Below are positions 1 to 8,246 of a stretch of 64,000 nt of DNA, piece after piece. The position numbers and the translations under genes are program-made. The notes under the pieces were generated by a model, which was not told the origin of the DNA, ran no database searches, and saw nothing but the letters and a program-made list of their open reading frames with translations. Position 1 is the first letter of the stretch. Each line of letters begins with the position of its first letter. Source of the DNA: Sneathiella chungangensis (lineage in GTDB: Bacteria; Pseudomonadota; Alphaproteobacteria; Sneathiellales; Sneathiellaceae); NCBI RefSeq assembly GCF_009882935.1, contig NZ_WTVA01000014.1, forward strand, positions 124,001-188,000, written 5' to 3'.

Positions 1-360
1 CAGCAGCTTCCCTATATCGTTGTGGAAGTCGACGGCGAAGTGGTCGGTTTCGCCTATGCCGGCCTCTACCGTCCGCGGCCGGCTTATCGGAATACAGTCG
101 AGAATTCGGTATATATTCGCGAAGATATGCGCGGGCGCGGCGTCGGTAAGGCTCTGCTCGACGAATTAATAAAGAAATGCCGGGAAGCGGGGAAAAAGCA
201 GATGGTCGCCGTCATCGGCGATTCCGGCAATCGCGGATCCATAGGTTTGCACAAATCTCGCGGTTTCCGGCTTGTCGGGATATTGGAGGAAGTCGGTTAC
301 AAGCACGACCGGTGGGTGGATACCGTGATCATGCAGAAAAATCTGACATTGGACGAGTAA
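1..360 (+). CDS. GNAT N-acetyltransferase, phosphinothricin acetyltransferase-like (5' partial)
   Basis: The frame is open from the first base, so the N-terminus lies outside the window and 119 residues are visible. The GTG at 22 is an internal valine, because homologous sequence runs on upstream of it. The visible part is the second half of a GNAT fold: a beta strand ending EVVGFAYAG, the acetyl-CoA pyrophosphate loop RGRGVGKALL, and the C-terminal GFRLVGILEEVGYKHDRW pattern typical of the phosphinothricin/methionine-sulfoximine acetyltransferase (Pat/YncA) group. These enzymes acetylate the amino group of small glutamate analogues or methionine derivatives. The true substrate cannot be read from the sequence. 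The next gene starts 49 bases downstream on the same strand. Confidence 0.85.
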   Translation, partial: QQLPYIVVEVDGEVVGFAYAGLYRPRPAYRNTVENSVYIREDMRGRGVGKALLDELIKKCREAGKKQMVAVIGDSGNRGSIGLHKSRGFRLVGILEEVGYKHDRWVDTVIMQKNLTLDE

Positions 361-408
361 TCGGAAAACTGGCGCGGATATTGCTTCCTTGATGTCAGGA
401 GGAAGTGA

Positions 409-1113
409 ATGCGAATTTTGATCGGACTACTGACTTTGGCTTTTAGTGTATTGGCGACAGCGCCGGCGATTGCCGGAAATGTTATCGCAAAAGCCCCGGA
501 ACACGCCAAAACCTGCGCAAAAGCGGTAACAGCCGCAGAGAGTGAATACCGCCTTCCGAAGCGACTTCTGACGGCCGTATCGCTGACGGAGAGCGGCCAT
601 TGGCACAAAGAGAAGAAGGAAATGATTGCCTGGCCCTGGACAGTTTATGCCGAGGGCCGCGGTCGATATTTCCCAAGCAAGGAGGCGGCGATCGATGAAG
701 TAAAAATGTTGAAAGCCAAAGGCGTCCAGAATATCGATGTTGGCTGTATGCAGATCAATCTCTACTATCACCCCGACGCGTTCGAGGATTTAGAGACGGC
801 ACTGGATCCCGAACAAAATACGCAATATGCCGCAAGGCTCCTCAAAAACCTGCGGGAGGAAAGCCGTTCATGGAATGTCGCCATCGCCCATTACCATTCC
901 CGGAATCACAAATATAATGTGCCTTATCGCCAGAAAGTCCTGAAAATCTGGCAAAAGGAGCGCCGCAAGGATACTAACGCGCGGATGGCCGCCTCCCGCG
1001 AGGCCTACCGGTTGAAACGCGAAGAACTGGCGGAGCGTATCCGCGAGGCAAGCCAGCGCCGCTTTACGAAGGAAAACATGCAGAGGCTGGCGGCCGCCGA
1101 ACCCTCCTCCTGA
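409..1113 (+). CDS. Lytic transglycosylase domain protein, secreted
   Basis: A 234-residue protein with a Sec signal peptide (residues 1-22, hydrophobic core, ending APAIAG). Next comes an SLT/lysozyme-like domain. Glu61 in LTESG is the expected catalytic acid and GCMQINLYYH around 113-122 is the second conserved block. AIAHYHSR closes the domain. The C-terminal ~50 residues are rich in Arg, Glu and Lys and probably helical. It should act in the periplasm and cleave peptidoglycan with formation of anhydromuramic ends. A strong ribosome site (AGGAGGAAG, 397-405) fixes the ATG at 409. The family assignment is good; the cellular role (turnover, or assembly of an envelope structure) is not visible. 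Confidence 0.85.
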   Translation: MRILIGLLTLAFSVLATAPAIAGNVIAKAPEHAKTCAKAVTAAESEYRLPKRLLTAVSLTESGHWHKEKKEMIAWPWTVYAEGRGRYFPSKEAAIDEVKMLKAKGVQNIDVGCMQINLYYHPDAFEDLETALDPEQNTQYAARLLKNLREESRSWNVAIAHYHSRNHKYNVPYRQKVLKIWQKERRKDTNARMAASREAYRLKREELAERIREASQRRFTKENMQRLAAAEPSS

Positions 1114-1119
1114 GTGTGG

Positions 1120-2178
1120 TCAGTCGGCGGTCTCCCAGTTCCGCAAGGCCTCCTTGCGTTCAAGTCCCCAACGATAGCCGTGCAACTTGCCGTCCGTGCC
1201 GATCACCCGATGACACGGGACGATAAGCGAGACCGGATTGGTCGCGCAGGCCCGCCCGACCGCCCGTGCGGATTTTGGCGCTCCCAAGTCCTCGGCCAGC
1301 TGGCGGTAGGTCTTTGTTCTCCCGGGTCCGATTTCGAGAAGCGCCTGCCAGACTCTTCGCTGAAAGGCGGTGCCATACATATCCAGCGGTATTTCGGGCA
1401 ACGCGGCGGATGCGCCTTGCAGGAAATCGACAATGGCTTTCGACCAGTCCGCCAGTAGCCCGACATCAGCCGCAATCTCCGCACGGTAAAATTCCTGTTC
1501 CAGCTCCCGGATCAAATCCTTTTTGTTGTCACCGAAATATACCGCGCAGACGCCGTGACGCGTGCCGGCGACCAGCATCTGACCGAGAAAGCAGTCCGCG
1601 AAGGCATAGGCGATTTCCGCCCCCGCCCCGCCTTTGGCATAGGACGCAGGCGTCATGCCAAGGCGCGCATGGGCCTTTTCATAGAGGCGCGAGGTGGAAC
1701 CGAACCCCGCGCCATAAGCCGCGGCGGAGACGCTTTCGCCGGCTTTGACATTATCCTTGAATACCTCCGTTCGCCGGTTGTCGTAATATTCCATTGGCGA
1801 TATTCCGAGCACCTTCTTGAAGCTTCTGGAAAGATGGTCCTCACTATATCCGGTTTCTTCGGCGATCTGGCCGAGAGAGAGCCGTTCACCGGATTGCTCG
1901 CTTACATGCCGTTCGATTATCCGGCAAATCTGCCGCGTCAGGGAAAGGCTCGGGTCGGCAATTTTCACCAGGTCCGGCCGGCACCGGCGGCAGGCGCGAA
2001 ACCCAGCCGCCTCTGCTATTTCCGGAAGATCGAAGAAACGGATGTTTTCCGCCTTCGGATTACGGGCGGGACAGGAAGGACGGCAGTAAATACCCGTCGT
2101 TTTCACTCCGTAAACAAATTGGCCATCCTGATCCTTGTCGCGGGCCATGACGGCATTCAATTTTGCATCTTGCGTCAT
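1120..2178 (-). CDS. ada: Ada: methyl-responsive transcription factor / O6-methylguanine-DNA methyltransferase
   Basis: All three Ada parts are present. The N-terminal zinc domain has cysteines at residues 32, 36, 63 and 66 (numbered from the ATG at 2178), of which Cys32 corresponds to the phosphotriester-accepting Cys38 of E. coli Ada. An AraC-type helix-turn-helix follows at about 85-175. The C-terminal methyltransferase domain carries PCHRV with the active Cys322. The protein repairs alkylated DNA by suicide methyl transfer and, once methylated, activates the adaptive response. An in-frame TTG lies 18 bases upstream (2196), but the ATG at 2178 has a GGAA about 10 bases before it and fits the family length. 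It stands alone and converges with the transglycosylase gene. Confidence 0.95.
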   Translation of the reverse strand: MTQDAKLNAVMARDKDQDGQFVYGVKTTGIYCRPSCPARNPKAENIRFFDLPEIAEAAGFRACRRCRPDLVKIADPSLSLTRQICRIIERHVSEQSGERLSLGQIAEETGYSEDHLSRSFKKVLGISPMEYYDNRRTEVFKDNVKAGESVSAAAYGAGFGSTSRLYEKAHARLGMTPASYAKGGAGAEIAYAFADCFLGQMLVAGTRHGVCAVYFGDNKKDLIRELEQEFYRAEIAADVGLLADWSKAIVDFLQGASAALPEIPLDMYGTAFQRRVWQALLEIGPGRTKTYRQLAEDLGAPKSARAVGRACATNPVSLIVPCHRVIGTDGKLHGYRWGLERKEALRNWETAD

Positions 2179-2271
2179 TGTATTATTCCACTTCAAATTC
2201 GATATGGGCGCAATTTAGAAGCAACGCATCTTAACGCCTATCCGTTTTCCGAGGTAAAATAACCATCGCCG

Positions 2272-2532
2272 TCATGTCGATGTTTCTTCAAGTTTTGGGT
2301 CTTCCTGCTTTTTCTCCGGATTTTTTCGGCGGATAATGATATCGCCATTCTCATTCAACACCGGAGCCTCATATTGCGGGATCGAGGCAATAAATGCGCC
2401 GAGAGCATCCATCAATTTCGTGATGCCCTCCATCGCCATACCATCAGGGTTTTCATTTTTCTCATCCGCAAGGGCGGGTTGGGCAAGGCCGACTAGAATA
2501 GTCACCATCGATACCAAAATGATCTGTTTCAT
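2272..2532 (-). CDS. Small secreted protein of unknown function (NGDIIIRRK type)
   Basis: 86 residues with a clear signal peptide (1-22, ending QPALADE), a short amphipathic helix (GITKLMDALGAFIASI) and the C-terminal stretch YEAPVLNENGDIIIRRK followed by a charged tail. Small alphaproteobacterial periplasmic proteins with the same C-terminal pattern (YEaP..LpNGDIlIRRk) occur in databases, often mislabelled as AAA+ ATPases; there is no ATPase motif here. A GGAGG stands 8 bases before the ATG. No partner is obvious: ada lies downstream on the same strand, and the unknown VDWSA gene diverges. Confidence 0.6.
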   Translation of the reverse strand: MKQIILVSMVTILVGLAQPALADEKNENPDGMAMEGITKLMDALGAFIASIPQYEAPVLNENGDIIIRRKNPEKKQEDPKLEETST

Positions 2533-2659
2533 TGCGTCATCCTCCAGTGCTCGAATTAGGAGCCAAGTCCACCACTATGTAGTCACTCGCGGGCTTTTTC
2601 ACGAGGGCATTATAACATAAAGTCTGTCTCTCGATCGGGAAAGCTTGGGAGAAGCCGGA

Positions 2660-3520
2660 ATGTTTGATCTTGTTATTATGGTGGATTGGTCGGCGGCGTC
2701 CGCCCCGGGCCGGATCACCCCCTCGCCGGATCGTTGCTGGATTGCCTGGGCGGATGGCGCCGCATGCTCTGAGGCGGAGTATTTTAGAACACGTGCCGCC
2801 TGCATGGCGAGGATTCATGAATTGCTCCGGGCTTGCAAAGGTGCCGCCTGTGTCGGGTTCGATTTTCCCTTCGGCTATCCCGCCGGTTGTGGTCTCGGTG
2901 GCGGACGCACTGCCGCCGTACGAATTGCCGCTGAGCTTACCTCGGATGATCGGGATCGGAACAACCGGTTTGATGTCGCGGCGGATTTGAACAAGATTAT
3001 TTCCGGCAGCGTCGGGCCATTCTGGGGATGTCCGGCCACCTCGGAGTCCACTTATCTCACGGCCAAAAAGCCGCCTTTTGCGTTTGATAAGTTCACCGAA
3101 TGGCGCATCGTCGAAAAATTTTTGAAAGACAAGAAAAAGCAGCATTCCATTTCCAGTGTCTGGAAGCTGTACACGACCGGGTCCGTTGGGAGCCAGGCGC
3201 TGACCGGCCTCAGGGAATTGAGCAATCTTGCCCGGCAACCCGGTATTGCCCACCGTGTGAAATTCTGGCCGTTCGAGACGCAATGGGAAAAAGATCTCGA
3301 CGGCATCATCCTCACCGAAATCTGGCCGAGCCTTCGACATGAGGCAGAATACGACCATCCTATAAAGGATGCACGCCAGGTACTTGCCTGCCGTGACTGG
3401 CTGCTGGATAAAATGAAGAATGGCCTAGCGGAATCCGCGTTCTCAGCGCCGGCCTGGCTCACAACGGAAGAAGAACAAAAATGCCGGCTGGAAGAGGGCT
3501 GGATTTTAGGCGTCAGGTAA
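2660..3520 (+). CDS. Conserved protein of unknown function with VDWSA N-terminus
   Basis: 286 residues from the ATG at 2660, which has GGGAGAAG just upstream; an in-frame TTG at 2645 is less likely. The protein opens with a beta strand running into VDWSAAS. Other conserved-looking blocks are GFDFPFGYP (around residue 75) and GCPATSESTY. The early acidic residue after a strand, together with GFDFPFG, recalls the RNase H-like fold seen in DUF429-type proteins, but I cannot prove that. It has no signal peptide or membrane segment, so it is probably cytoplasmic. Its 3' end overlaps the convergent CCA gene by 15 bases. Function unknown. Confidence 0.7.
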   Translation: MFDLVIMVDWSAASAPGRITPSPDRCWIAWADGAACSEAEYFRTRAACMARIHELLRACKGAACVGFDFPFGYPAGCGLGGGRTAAVRIAAELTSDDRDRNNRFDVAADLNKIISGSVGPFWGCPATSESTYLTAKKPPFAFDKFTEWRIVEKFLKDKKKQHSISSVWKLYTTGSVGSQALTGLRELSNLARQPGIAHRVKFWPFETQWEKDLDGIILTEIWPSLRHEAEYDHPIKDARQVLACRDWLLDKMKNGLAESAFSAPAWLTTEEEQKCRLEEGWILGVR

Positions 3521-4726
3521 AAATTCGCGGAGCAGCTCCTCCTTCGTGAGACGGAAGGAACTTTCCACCCAGCGTATTTCCATGTCGTTCAGCAACTGCC
3601 CAAGCGCGGCGCCTTCTGCGACGCCATGCGTCAACAAATCACGCCCGGTTACGGGAAATGGCGGTCTTTGCCAACGTTCCGCCCTGTCGAGATACTGCCG
3701 GAAATCACACTCCGGCGTCAGTTCCGCCCAAAGGAGAATTGCCTGATCGGCAAATGTCTGCTTTCCCAGCCAATAGAGCGCTATTGCCTGATCTCGTTCA
3801 TCCATTTCCCGCGAGATATTTTTTCCGCACATGTGCGTCAGGCGTTCTTTGTGCTTGTTTGAAAAACGGAGCTTTGCGGACAGACGCGATACTTCATCTT
3901 TATCACAATGCAAAAGCGCCGCGAACCGCAACAGCGCGTCGCTTTCGACAGGCAGCGACAGCAGGGAGGCAATACGCGACAGATTTACCGGGACGCCGGT
4001 AATTGCCTCAAGCACGCCGGTTTCTTTCATTAACTCAAGCGCCGCCAAGGGAGTTTCCGTTGCCAGCAGTAGAAGGATTTCCTTCTGCACGCGTTCGACC
4101 GAGAGAGCCCCGAGATCCCCAGCCGCTTTTGCGCAGGCTTTCAGGGCGGCCGCATCCGGGTTATCGTCGCCAAAACGCGCAAAAAACCGAAAATACCGCA
4201 ATACCCGAAGACGGTCCTCACGAATTCGGTCGTCGGCATTTCCGATAAAGCGGACGTGGCGCGCCTTTAAATCGGCGAGACCTCCCACCGGATCGATCAA
4301 CTCTCCCGTCGGATCAAGATAAAGCGCGTTGAAGGTGAAATCCCGGCGTTCCGCATCGACTTCCCAGTCATGGGTAAAGGCAATATCCGCATGCCGGCCA
4401 TGGCCGACAAGATCAACCCGCAATGTGGTGATCTCGAAATGCCGTTTGCCGCAAACGGCAGTTATCGTACCGTGATCAAGCCCGGTTGGAAGCGCTTCTA
4501 TTCCGGCCCTCTCCAGCCCTTGCATGACCGCGCCCGGCAATAAATCCGTCGCGATATCGATATCCTCGCTTGCAATGCCGAGAAGTGCATCGCGCACGCA
4601 ACCACCGACAAAGCGCACGACTCCTCCTTCATCCTGCAAGGCGGAAATCACCGCGTTTGTCTCCGGCCAGCTTCGCCATGGCGGAGGACAATCGGAAATA
4701 TCGACAAGCCCCGCGCTCTTCGGCAT
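3506..4726 (-). CDS. cca: CCA tRNA nucleotidyltransferase / poly(A) polymerase-type enzyme
   Basis: 406 residues from the ATG at 4726. Longer in-frame starts up to 4831 would overlap the DUF6111 gene and add a sequence unlike the family. The nucleotidyltransferase head is class II: FVGGCVRDALLG, then DIDIAT with the two metal-binding aspartates, RRDFTFNAL, DPVGG and the neck motif RIREDRLRVLRYFRF. No HD phosphohydrolase domain is present, as usual in alphaproteobacteria. It adds or repairs the 3' CCA end of tRNAs. It starts 8 bases after the end of the DUF6111 gene and is the last gene of a four-gene run (DUF1285, NUDIX, DUF6111, CCA). Confidence 0.92.
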   Translation of the reverse strand: MPKSAGLVDISDCPPPWRSWPETNAVISALQDEGGVVRFVGGCVRDALLGIASEDIDIATDLLPGAVMQGLERAGIEALPTGLDHGTITAVCGKRHFEITTLRVDLVGHGRHADIAFTHDWEVDAERRDFTFNALYLDPTGELIDPVGGLADLKARHVRFIGNADDRIREDRLRVLRYFRFFARFGDDNPDAAALKACAKAAGDLGALSVERVQKEILLLLATETPLAALELMKETGVLEAITGVPVNLSRIASLLSLPVESDALLRFAALLHCDKDEVSRLSAKLRFSNKHKERLTHMCGKNISREMDERDQAIALYWLGKQTFADQAILLWAELTPECDFRQYLDRAERWQRPPFPVTGRDLLTHGVAEGAALGQLLNDMEIRWVESSFRLTKEELLREFLPDA

Positions 4727-4733
4727 TTTCCGA

Positions 4734-5015
4734 CTACTCTTTATTTTCGGCAGGCAGGACTTGCGAATCGATGATCCGGCCATCTTCGAAGCGCGGCGGC
4801 ACATAAACCGTCCCTTCGCTGGGTTCGCCACTCACCAACCCCAGAGCGATCAGGCTCGCCGCCATCAGGACGAGACCCGTGACCGTCGAGATCGCGAGCG
4901 AGGTCCTTCCCCATTTCTTGTCGCCGCCGGCACGAGCATTGAAATACAGGTAAACAGCATAGACAACAAACGGAAGTAGGAGAGGAATGACATGAAATAG
5001 TATTGCTCTGATCAT
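4734..5015 (-). CDS. DUF6111 family small membrane protein
   Basis: 93 residues with two predicted transmembrane helices (about 4-26 and 42-64) and a short C-terminal tail with GTVYVPPRFEDGRI. This layout and position, between a CoA pyrophosphatase and a CCA-adding enzyme, match the DUF6111 family of alphaproteobacteria. The start overlaps the NUDIX stop by four bases (ATGA, 5012-5015), so the two are translationally coupled. No function is known for the family, and none is visible here beyond an inner-membrane location. Confidence 0.8.
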   Translation of the reverse strand: MIRAILFHVIPLLLPFVVYAVYLYFNARAGGDKKWGRTSLAISTVTGLVLMAASLIALGLVSGEPSEGTVYVPPRFEDGRIIDSQVLPAENKE

Positions 5016-5665
5016 TTCAGCATTATCCGTTCTGATAAATCCTTGATCATTCCGGCGGTGGCACCCCAGATATAATAGTCGCCAAAGGGAATCGCATACC
5101 AGAACCTTTCCACACCGTTGTGAAAACCACTGTGCTGCCTGCGATTTGATTGATCGATCAGAAAATCAAGGGGAACCTCAAAAATCTCTGAGACTTCCCC
5201 TTCTTCTGGCCGTAGCGTGAAGTCGGGCTTGACCAGCCCAACGACCGGCGTCACCGAATAACGGGTTACCGTGATATATGTGGTCAGCGAGCCCACAACT
5301 TCGACTAACCCCGGATCGAGTGCGATCTCTTCCTGTGTTTCACGAAGGGCGGTCGCGACTGCGTTCTCATCGCCGTCATCCGAACGGCCGCCGGGGAAGC
5401 TGATTTGACCTGCATGCTTGGTAAGATGCGTTGCGCGGCGCGTGAGAATGACAGTTGGCCCTTCATGCCGTAGCACAATGGGCACCAGAACCGCTGCCGG
5501 CGTAAAGGGTAGATCGCGTTGCGGTGCACTTGCCGGATTAAGGTCATGGTCCCCGCGTATCTTCCCATCCAGCTCCAACGCGGGTGACAACTCCCTCGGG
5601 ACAGGCTCCAGTCCCCGACGCAATCGCTCCGCCAGATTGTCTTCTTTACTTATTAAAAATGTCAT
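5012..5665 (-). CDS. CoA pyrophosphatase (NUDIX hydrolase)
   Basis: 217 residues with a NUDIX box near residues 93-115: GGRSDDGDENAVATALRETQEE, matching G-x5-E-x7-REU-x-E-E. Just before it, LTKHAGQISFPGGR is the NuCoA signature (UPF0035), which separates CoA-cleaving enzymes such as NudL and Nudt7 from other NUDIX proteins. The expected reaction is hydrolysis of CoA or acyl-CoA to 3',5'-ADP and 4'-phosphopantetheine derivatives. The start overlaps the end of the upstream DUF1285 gene by 20 bases and the stop overlaps DUF6111 by four. Confidence 0.92.
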   Translation of the reverse strand: MTFLISKEDNLAERLRRGLEPVPRELSPALELDGKIRGDHDLNPASAPQRDLPFTPAAVLVPIVLRHEGPTVILTRRATHLTKHAGQISFPGGRSDDGDENAVATALRETQEEIALDPGLVEVVGSLTTYITVTRYSVTPVVGLVKPDFTLRPEEGEVSEIFEVPLDFLIDQSNRRQHSGFHNGVERFWYAIPFGDYYIWGATAGMIKDLSERIMLK

Positions 5666-6230
5666 CCACTAAACCGAGTTCGAAAAACTGGCCGCTGCTC
5701 CAGAAACCAAAACGAGCCTCCCCCTCTATATTCTCCTCCGCAGCCAGATTTACAAGGTCATAGAATACGGGGCGGTTGATCAGCGCGTCCAGATTGGCGC
5801 GAACACGAACATAGGGCGACGGTTCTTTCGTTTCCGGATCGATTTCGAGGCGAAACGGGTGGTCCGCATCCATGATCACGAAATCGTCAACATTGGTGCG
5901 AAAGCTGATAACTCTCTCCCGCCCCTCGCCTTCGACAAACATTTCAACGGCCACGAACGGCGCATCATCGACCGTGATCCCGATCTTTTCAACGGGCGTC
6001 ACGAGATAGTATTTTCCATCCTCATCGTAGCGAATAACGCCGGAAAACAGCTTAACCAGTGGCTTTCGACCGATTGGCGATCCCAGATAGAACCAGGTGC
6101 CGTCACGCGCAATACGCATATCCAGGTCACCGCAGAATTCGGGATTCCAAAGATGGACGGGCGGATGCTTCTGCCCTTCAATCTGTTTGATTATGGCTCC
6201 AAGGCCATCCTGCGTCTTCGCTGTTGTCAT
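5646..6230 (-). CDS. DUF1285 domain-containing protein
   Basis: 194 residues matching the DUF1285 family, recognised by LWNPEFCGDLDMRIARDGTWFYLGSPIGRKPLVKLFS-like sequence at about residues 26-62, a VTPVEKIGI strand and a C-terminal ALINRPVFYDLV block. The fold is known from structural genomics and is all soluble; no biochemical role is established. It is first in the operon that continues with CoA pyrophosphatase, DUF6111 and CCA transferase, and it diverges from moxR. Confidence 0.88.
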   Translation of the reverse strand: MTTAKTQDGLGAIIKQIEGQKHPPVHLWNPEFCGDLDMRIARDGTWFYLGSPIGRKPLVKLFSGVIRYDEDGKYYLVTPVEKIGITVDDAPFVAVEMFVEGEGRERVISFRTNVDDFVIMDADHPFRLEIDPETKEPSPYVRVRANLDALINRPVFYDLVNLAAEENIEGEARFGFWSSGQFFELGLVDDIFNK

Positions 6231-6281
6231 AATTTTGGCCTAAACTCGTGATTTTTTGATACTATATTTAGGTTAGTCGTT

Positions 6282-6302
6282 ACTGGCTACCAAGTTGCCA
6301 GT
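6282..6302. promoter_or_regulatory. Inverted repeat in the DUF1285/moxR divergent intergenic region
   Basis: ACTGGC (6282-6287) and GCCAGT (6297-6302) form a perfect 6-base inverted repeat separated by 9 bases, 39 bases before the moxR start. It could be an operator or a short hairpin in the leader. No regulator can be assigned. Confidence 0.3.
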
Positions 6303-6340
6303 CGAGATTACTCGTTTTTCACTGAGGATGACAGGCTCAC

Positions 6341-7339
6341 ATGGACAAAACTGGCAACACCGAACGACAAATCCTCGAAAAAGTCGACAGCCTCTCGGGA
6401 AAGTTATCTGACCTGAAAACCGGTATTGGCGAGTTCATATTCGGCCAGGACCAGGTTGTTGAACTGACGTTGATTACCTTGCTGGCAAAGGGCCACGCGC
6501 TGCTGATCGGCGTCCCGGGCCTCGCCAAGACGCGACTCGTGGAAACACTCGGCGGTGTCCTCGGCCTTGATGACAAGCGGGTCCAGTTCACGCCGGACCT
6601 GATGCCCGCTGATATCCTCGGATCGGAAATTCTGGAAACGGCGGAAGATGGGAGCCGCCATTTCAAATTTCTCAAGGGCCCGATATTCGGGCAAATCCTG
6701 ATGGCGGACGAGATCAACCGCGCGAGCCCGCGTACGCAGTCCGCCCTGCTACAGGCAATGCAGGAAGAAATGGTCACGGTCGCGGGTCAAACCTATCCGC
6801 TCCCGACACCCTTCCATGTTCTTGCAACACAAAACCCCATTGAACAGGAGGGAACCTACCCCCTGCCTGAGGCACAGCTCGATCGCTTCCTGATGCAGAT
6901 TAATGTCGGCTATCCCGACCGGGAAACAGAGCGGCGTATCCTGCTTGAGACGACCGTTAATGAAGAAGCGCGTCCGACGCAGGTTTTATCACCGGCAGAA
7001 CTGATCGAGGCCCAGCATCTCGTCCGTGAAATGCCCGTGAGCGACGCAGTTATTGACGCCATCCTCAAGTTGGTACGCGAGGGACGACCGGGTGACAGCG
7101 GGAATGATTTGGTGAATAAGTATGTCTCTTGGGGACCGGGCCCCCGCGCGAGCCAGGCCCTCATACTGGCGGTGCGGGCACGCGCGCTCCTTGAAAAAAG
7201 ATTGAGCCCGTCAATCGATGATGTTGTTTACCTGGCAAAACCCGTGCTGCGCCATCGCATGGCGTTGTCCTATGCCGCCCGCGCAGAAAATATAACGATG
7301 GAGGATATCATCGACTCGCTTACTGTCCCTTTGGAGTAA
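6341..7339 (+). CDS. MoxR-family AAA+ ATPase
   Basis: 332 residues. The Walker A is the MoxR variant GVPGLAKT (57-64), Walker B is ILMADEINRA (about 119-128), and the sensor region VLATQNPIEQEGTYPLPEAQLDRF is characteristic of the MRP branch. The C-terminal lid follows. MoxR proteins act as chaperones that mature or insert metal cofactors, usually for a protein with a von Willebrand A (VWA) domain made next door. Here the partner genes follow at once: the DUF58 gene starts 3 bases after the stop. First gene of a four-gene operon ending at 13102. Confidence 0.93.
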   Translation: MDKTGNTERQILEKVDSLSGKLSDLKTGIGEFIFGQDQVVELTLITLLAKGHALLIGVPGLAKTRLVETLGGVLGLDDKRVQFTPDLMPADILGSEILETAEDGSRHFKFLKGPIFGQILMADEINRASPRTQSALLQAMQEEMVTVAGQTYPLPTPFHVLATQNPIEQEGTYPLPEAQLDRFLMQINVGYPDRETERRILLETTVNEEARPTQVLSPAELIEAQHLVREMPVSDAVIDAILKLVREGRPGDSGNDLVNKYVSWGPGPRASQALILAVRARALLEKRLSPSIDDVVYLAKPVLRHRMALSYAARAENITMEDIIDSLTVPLE

Positions 7340-7342
7340 TGT

Positions 7343-8242
7343 ATGTTCAAGCCGCGTCGCGTGACCGCCTCGAAATTGGATGATCGGAATAGAGCCGAAA
7401 GGCTTGCGCAGACGCTACCACCATTGATTCTGGCGGCGGAACATATAGTCAATGCTTTTGACATGGGGGTGCATGGCCGGCGGCGGGCCGGCACGGGAGA
7501 GGATTTCTGGCAATTCAAGAGATATGGTCCGGACGATTCCGCGGCCAGCATAGACTGGCGACAGAGCGCCAAACGAGAGCATGTCTATATTCGCCAGAAA
7601 GAACAGGAAACGGCGGAAACCGTCTGGATTTGGCGTGACGGCTCCCCGACAATGGATTTTACTTCCGGCCGGACGGAGGACTCAAAACTCGCACGGGCGA
7701 CGTTGATTAGTCTTGCTCTGGCTCTTTCGCTCTCGAAAAGCGGGGAAAAATTCGGACTGTTGGGACAAACGGAAAAAGCGTCAACGGGTCCGGCGTCCTT
7801 CAACAGATTTGTCGGACGTATCACAGAACTGGACGGCCCGCCCCTTGCCGGCCTCAATACGGCCAACCGCTTATCCAACAAATCTACGGTCGTCATGATC
7901 AGCGATTTTCTCTCTGATCTGGAAGAAATCACAGCCACCGTTCGTCATTTCGTCAACCTCGGATGCAACGGATTTATTCTTCATATTGCCGATCCGGTTG
8001 AGGTTGATCTTCCCTATCAAGGCCGCACCCGGTTTCTCTCGGTTGCGAATGACGATAATCTCACCCTTGGTCGGGTGGAGGCCGTACGTGAGGAATATCA
8101 GACGCTGTTCGAAGCGCATCGATCGGCAATCGCCAAACTGGCGGAAAATGTCTCCTGGGACTATGCGTTTCACCGCACCGACAAACCGGCGGGCGACGCG
8201 TTTGCCCGCCTCTATGCCGCCCTCAATATAAGGGGGAAATAA
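7343..8242 (+). CDS. DUF58 domain-containing protein
   Basis: 299 residues. The DUF58 core is seen in GRRRAGTGEDFWQFKRYGPDDSAASIDWRQSAKREHVYIRQKEQE (about residues 47-92), where the RxY..GD...IDWR pattern is the family mark. It is followed by a VWA-like half containing MISDFLSDL. No transmembrane helix is visible, unlike longer DUF58 proteins. It always sits with a MoxR ATPase and probably serves as its adaptor or substrate. It is separated by 3 and 4 bases from its neighbours, so the operon structure is tight. Confidence 0.9.
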   Translation: MFKPRRVTASKLDDRNRAERLAQTLPPLILAAEHIVNAFDMGVHGRRRAGTGEDFWQFKRYGPDDSAASIDWRQSAKREHVYIRQKEQETAETVWIWRDGSPTMDFTSGRTEDSKLARATLISLALALSLSKSGEKFGLLGQTEKASTGPASFNRFVGRITELDGPPLAGLNTANRLSNKSTVVMISDFLSDLEEITATVRHFVNLGCNGFILHIADPVEVDLPYQGRTRFLSVANDDNLTLGRVEAVREEYQTLFEAHRSAIAKLAENVSWDYAFHRTDKPAGDAFARLYAALNIRGK

Positions 8243-8246
8243 GGAT

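Noticed and set aside
1555-2262. 235-codon open frame on the plus strand
   Set aside because: Mirror of the ada gene; composition is that of an antisense frame.
2537-3358. 273-codon open frame on the minus strand
   Set aside because: Antisense to the VDWSA gene, low-quality composition rich in Gly, Arg and Pro, no family match.
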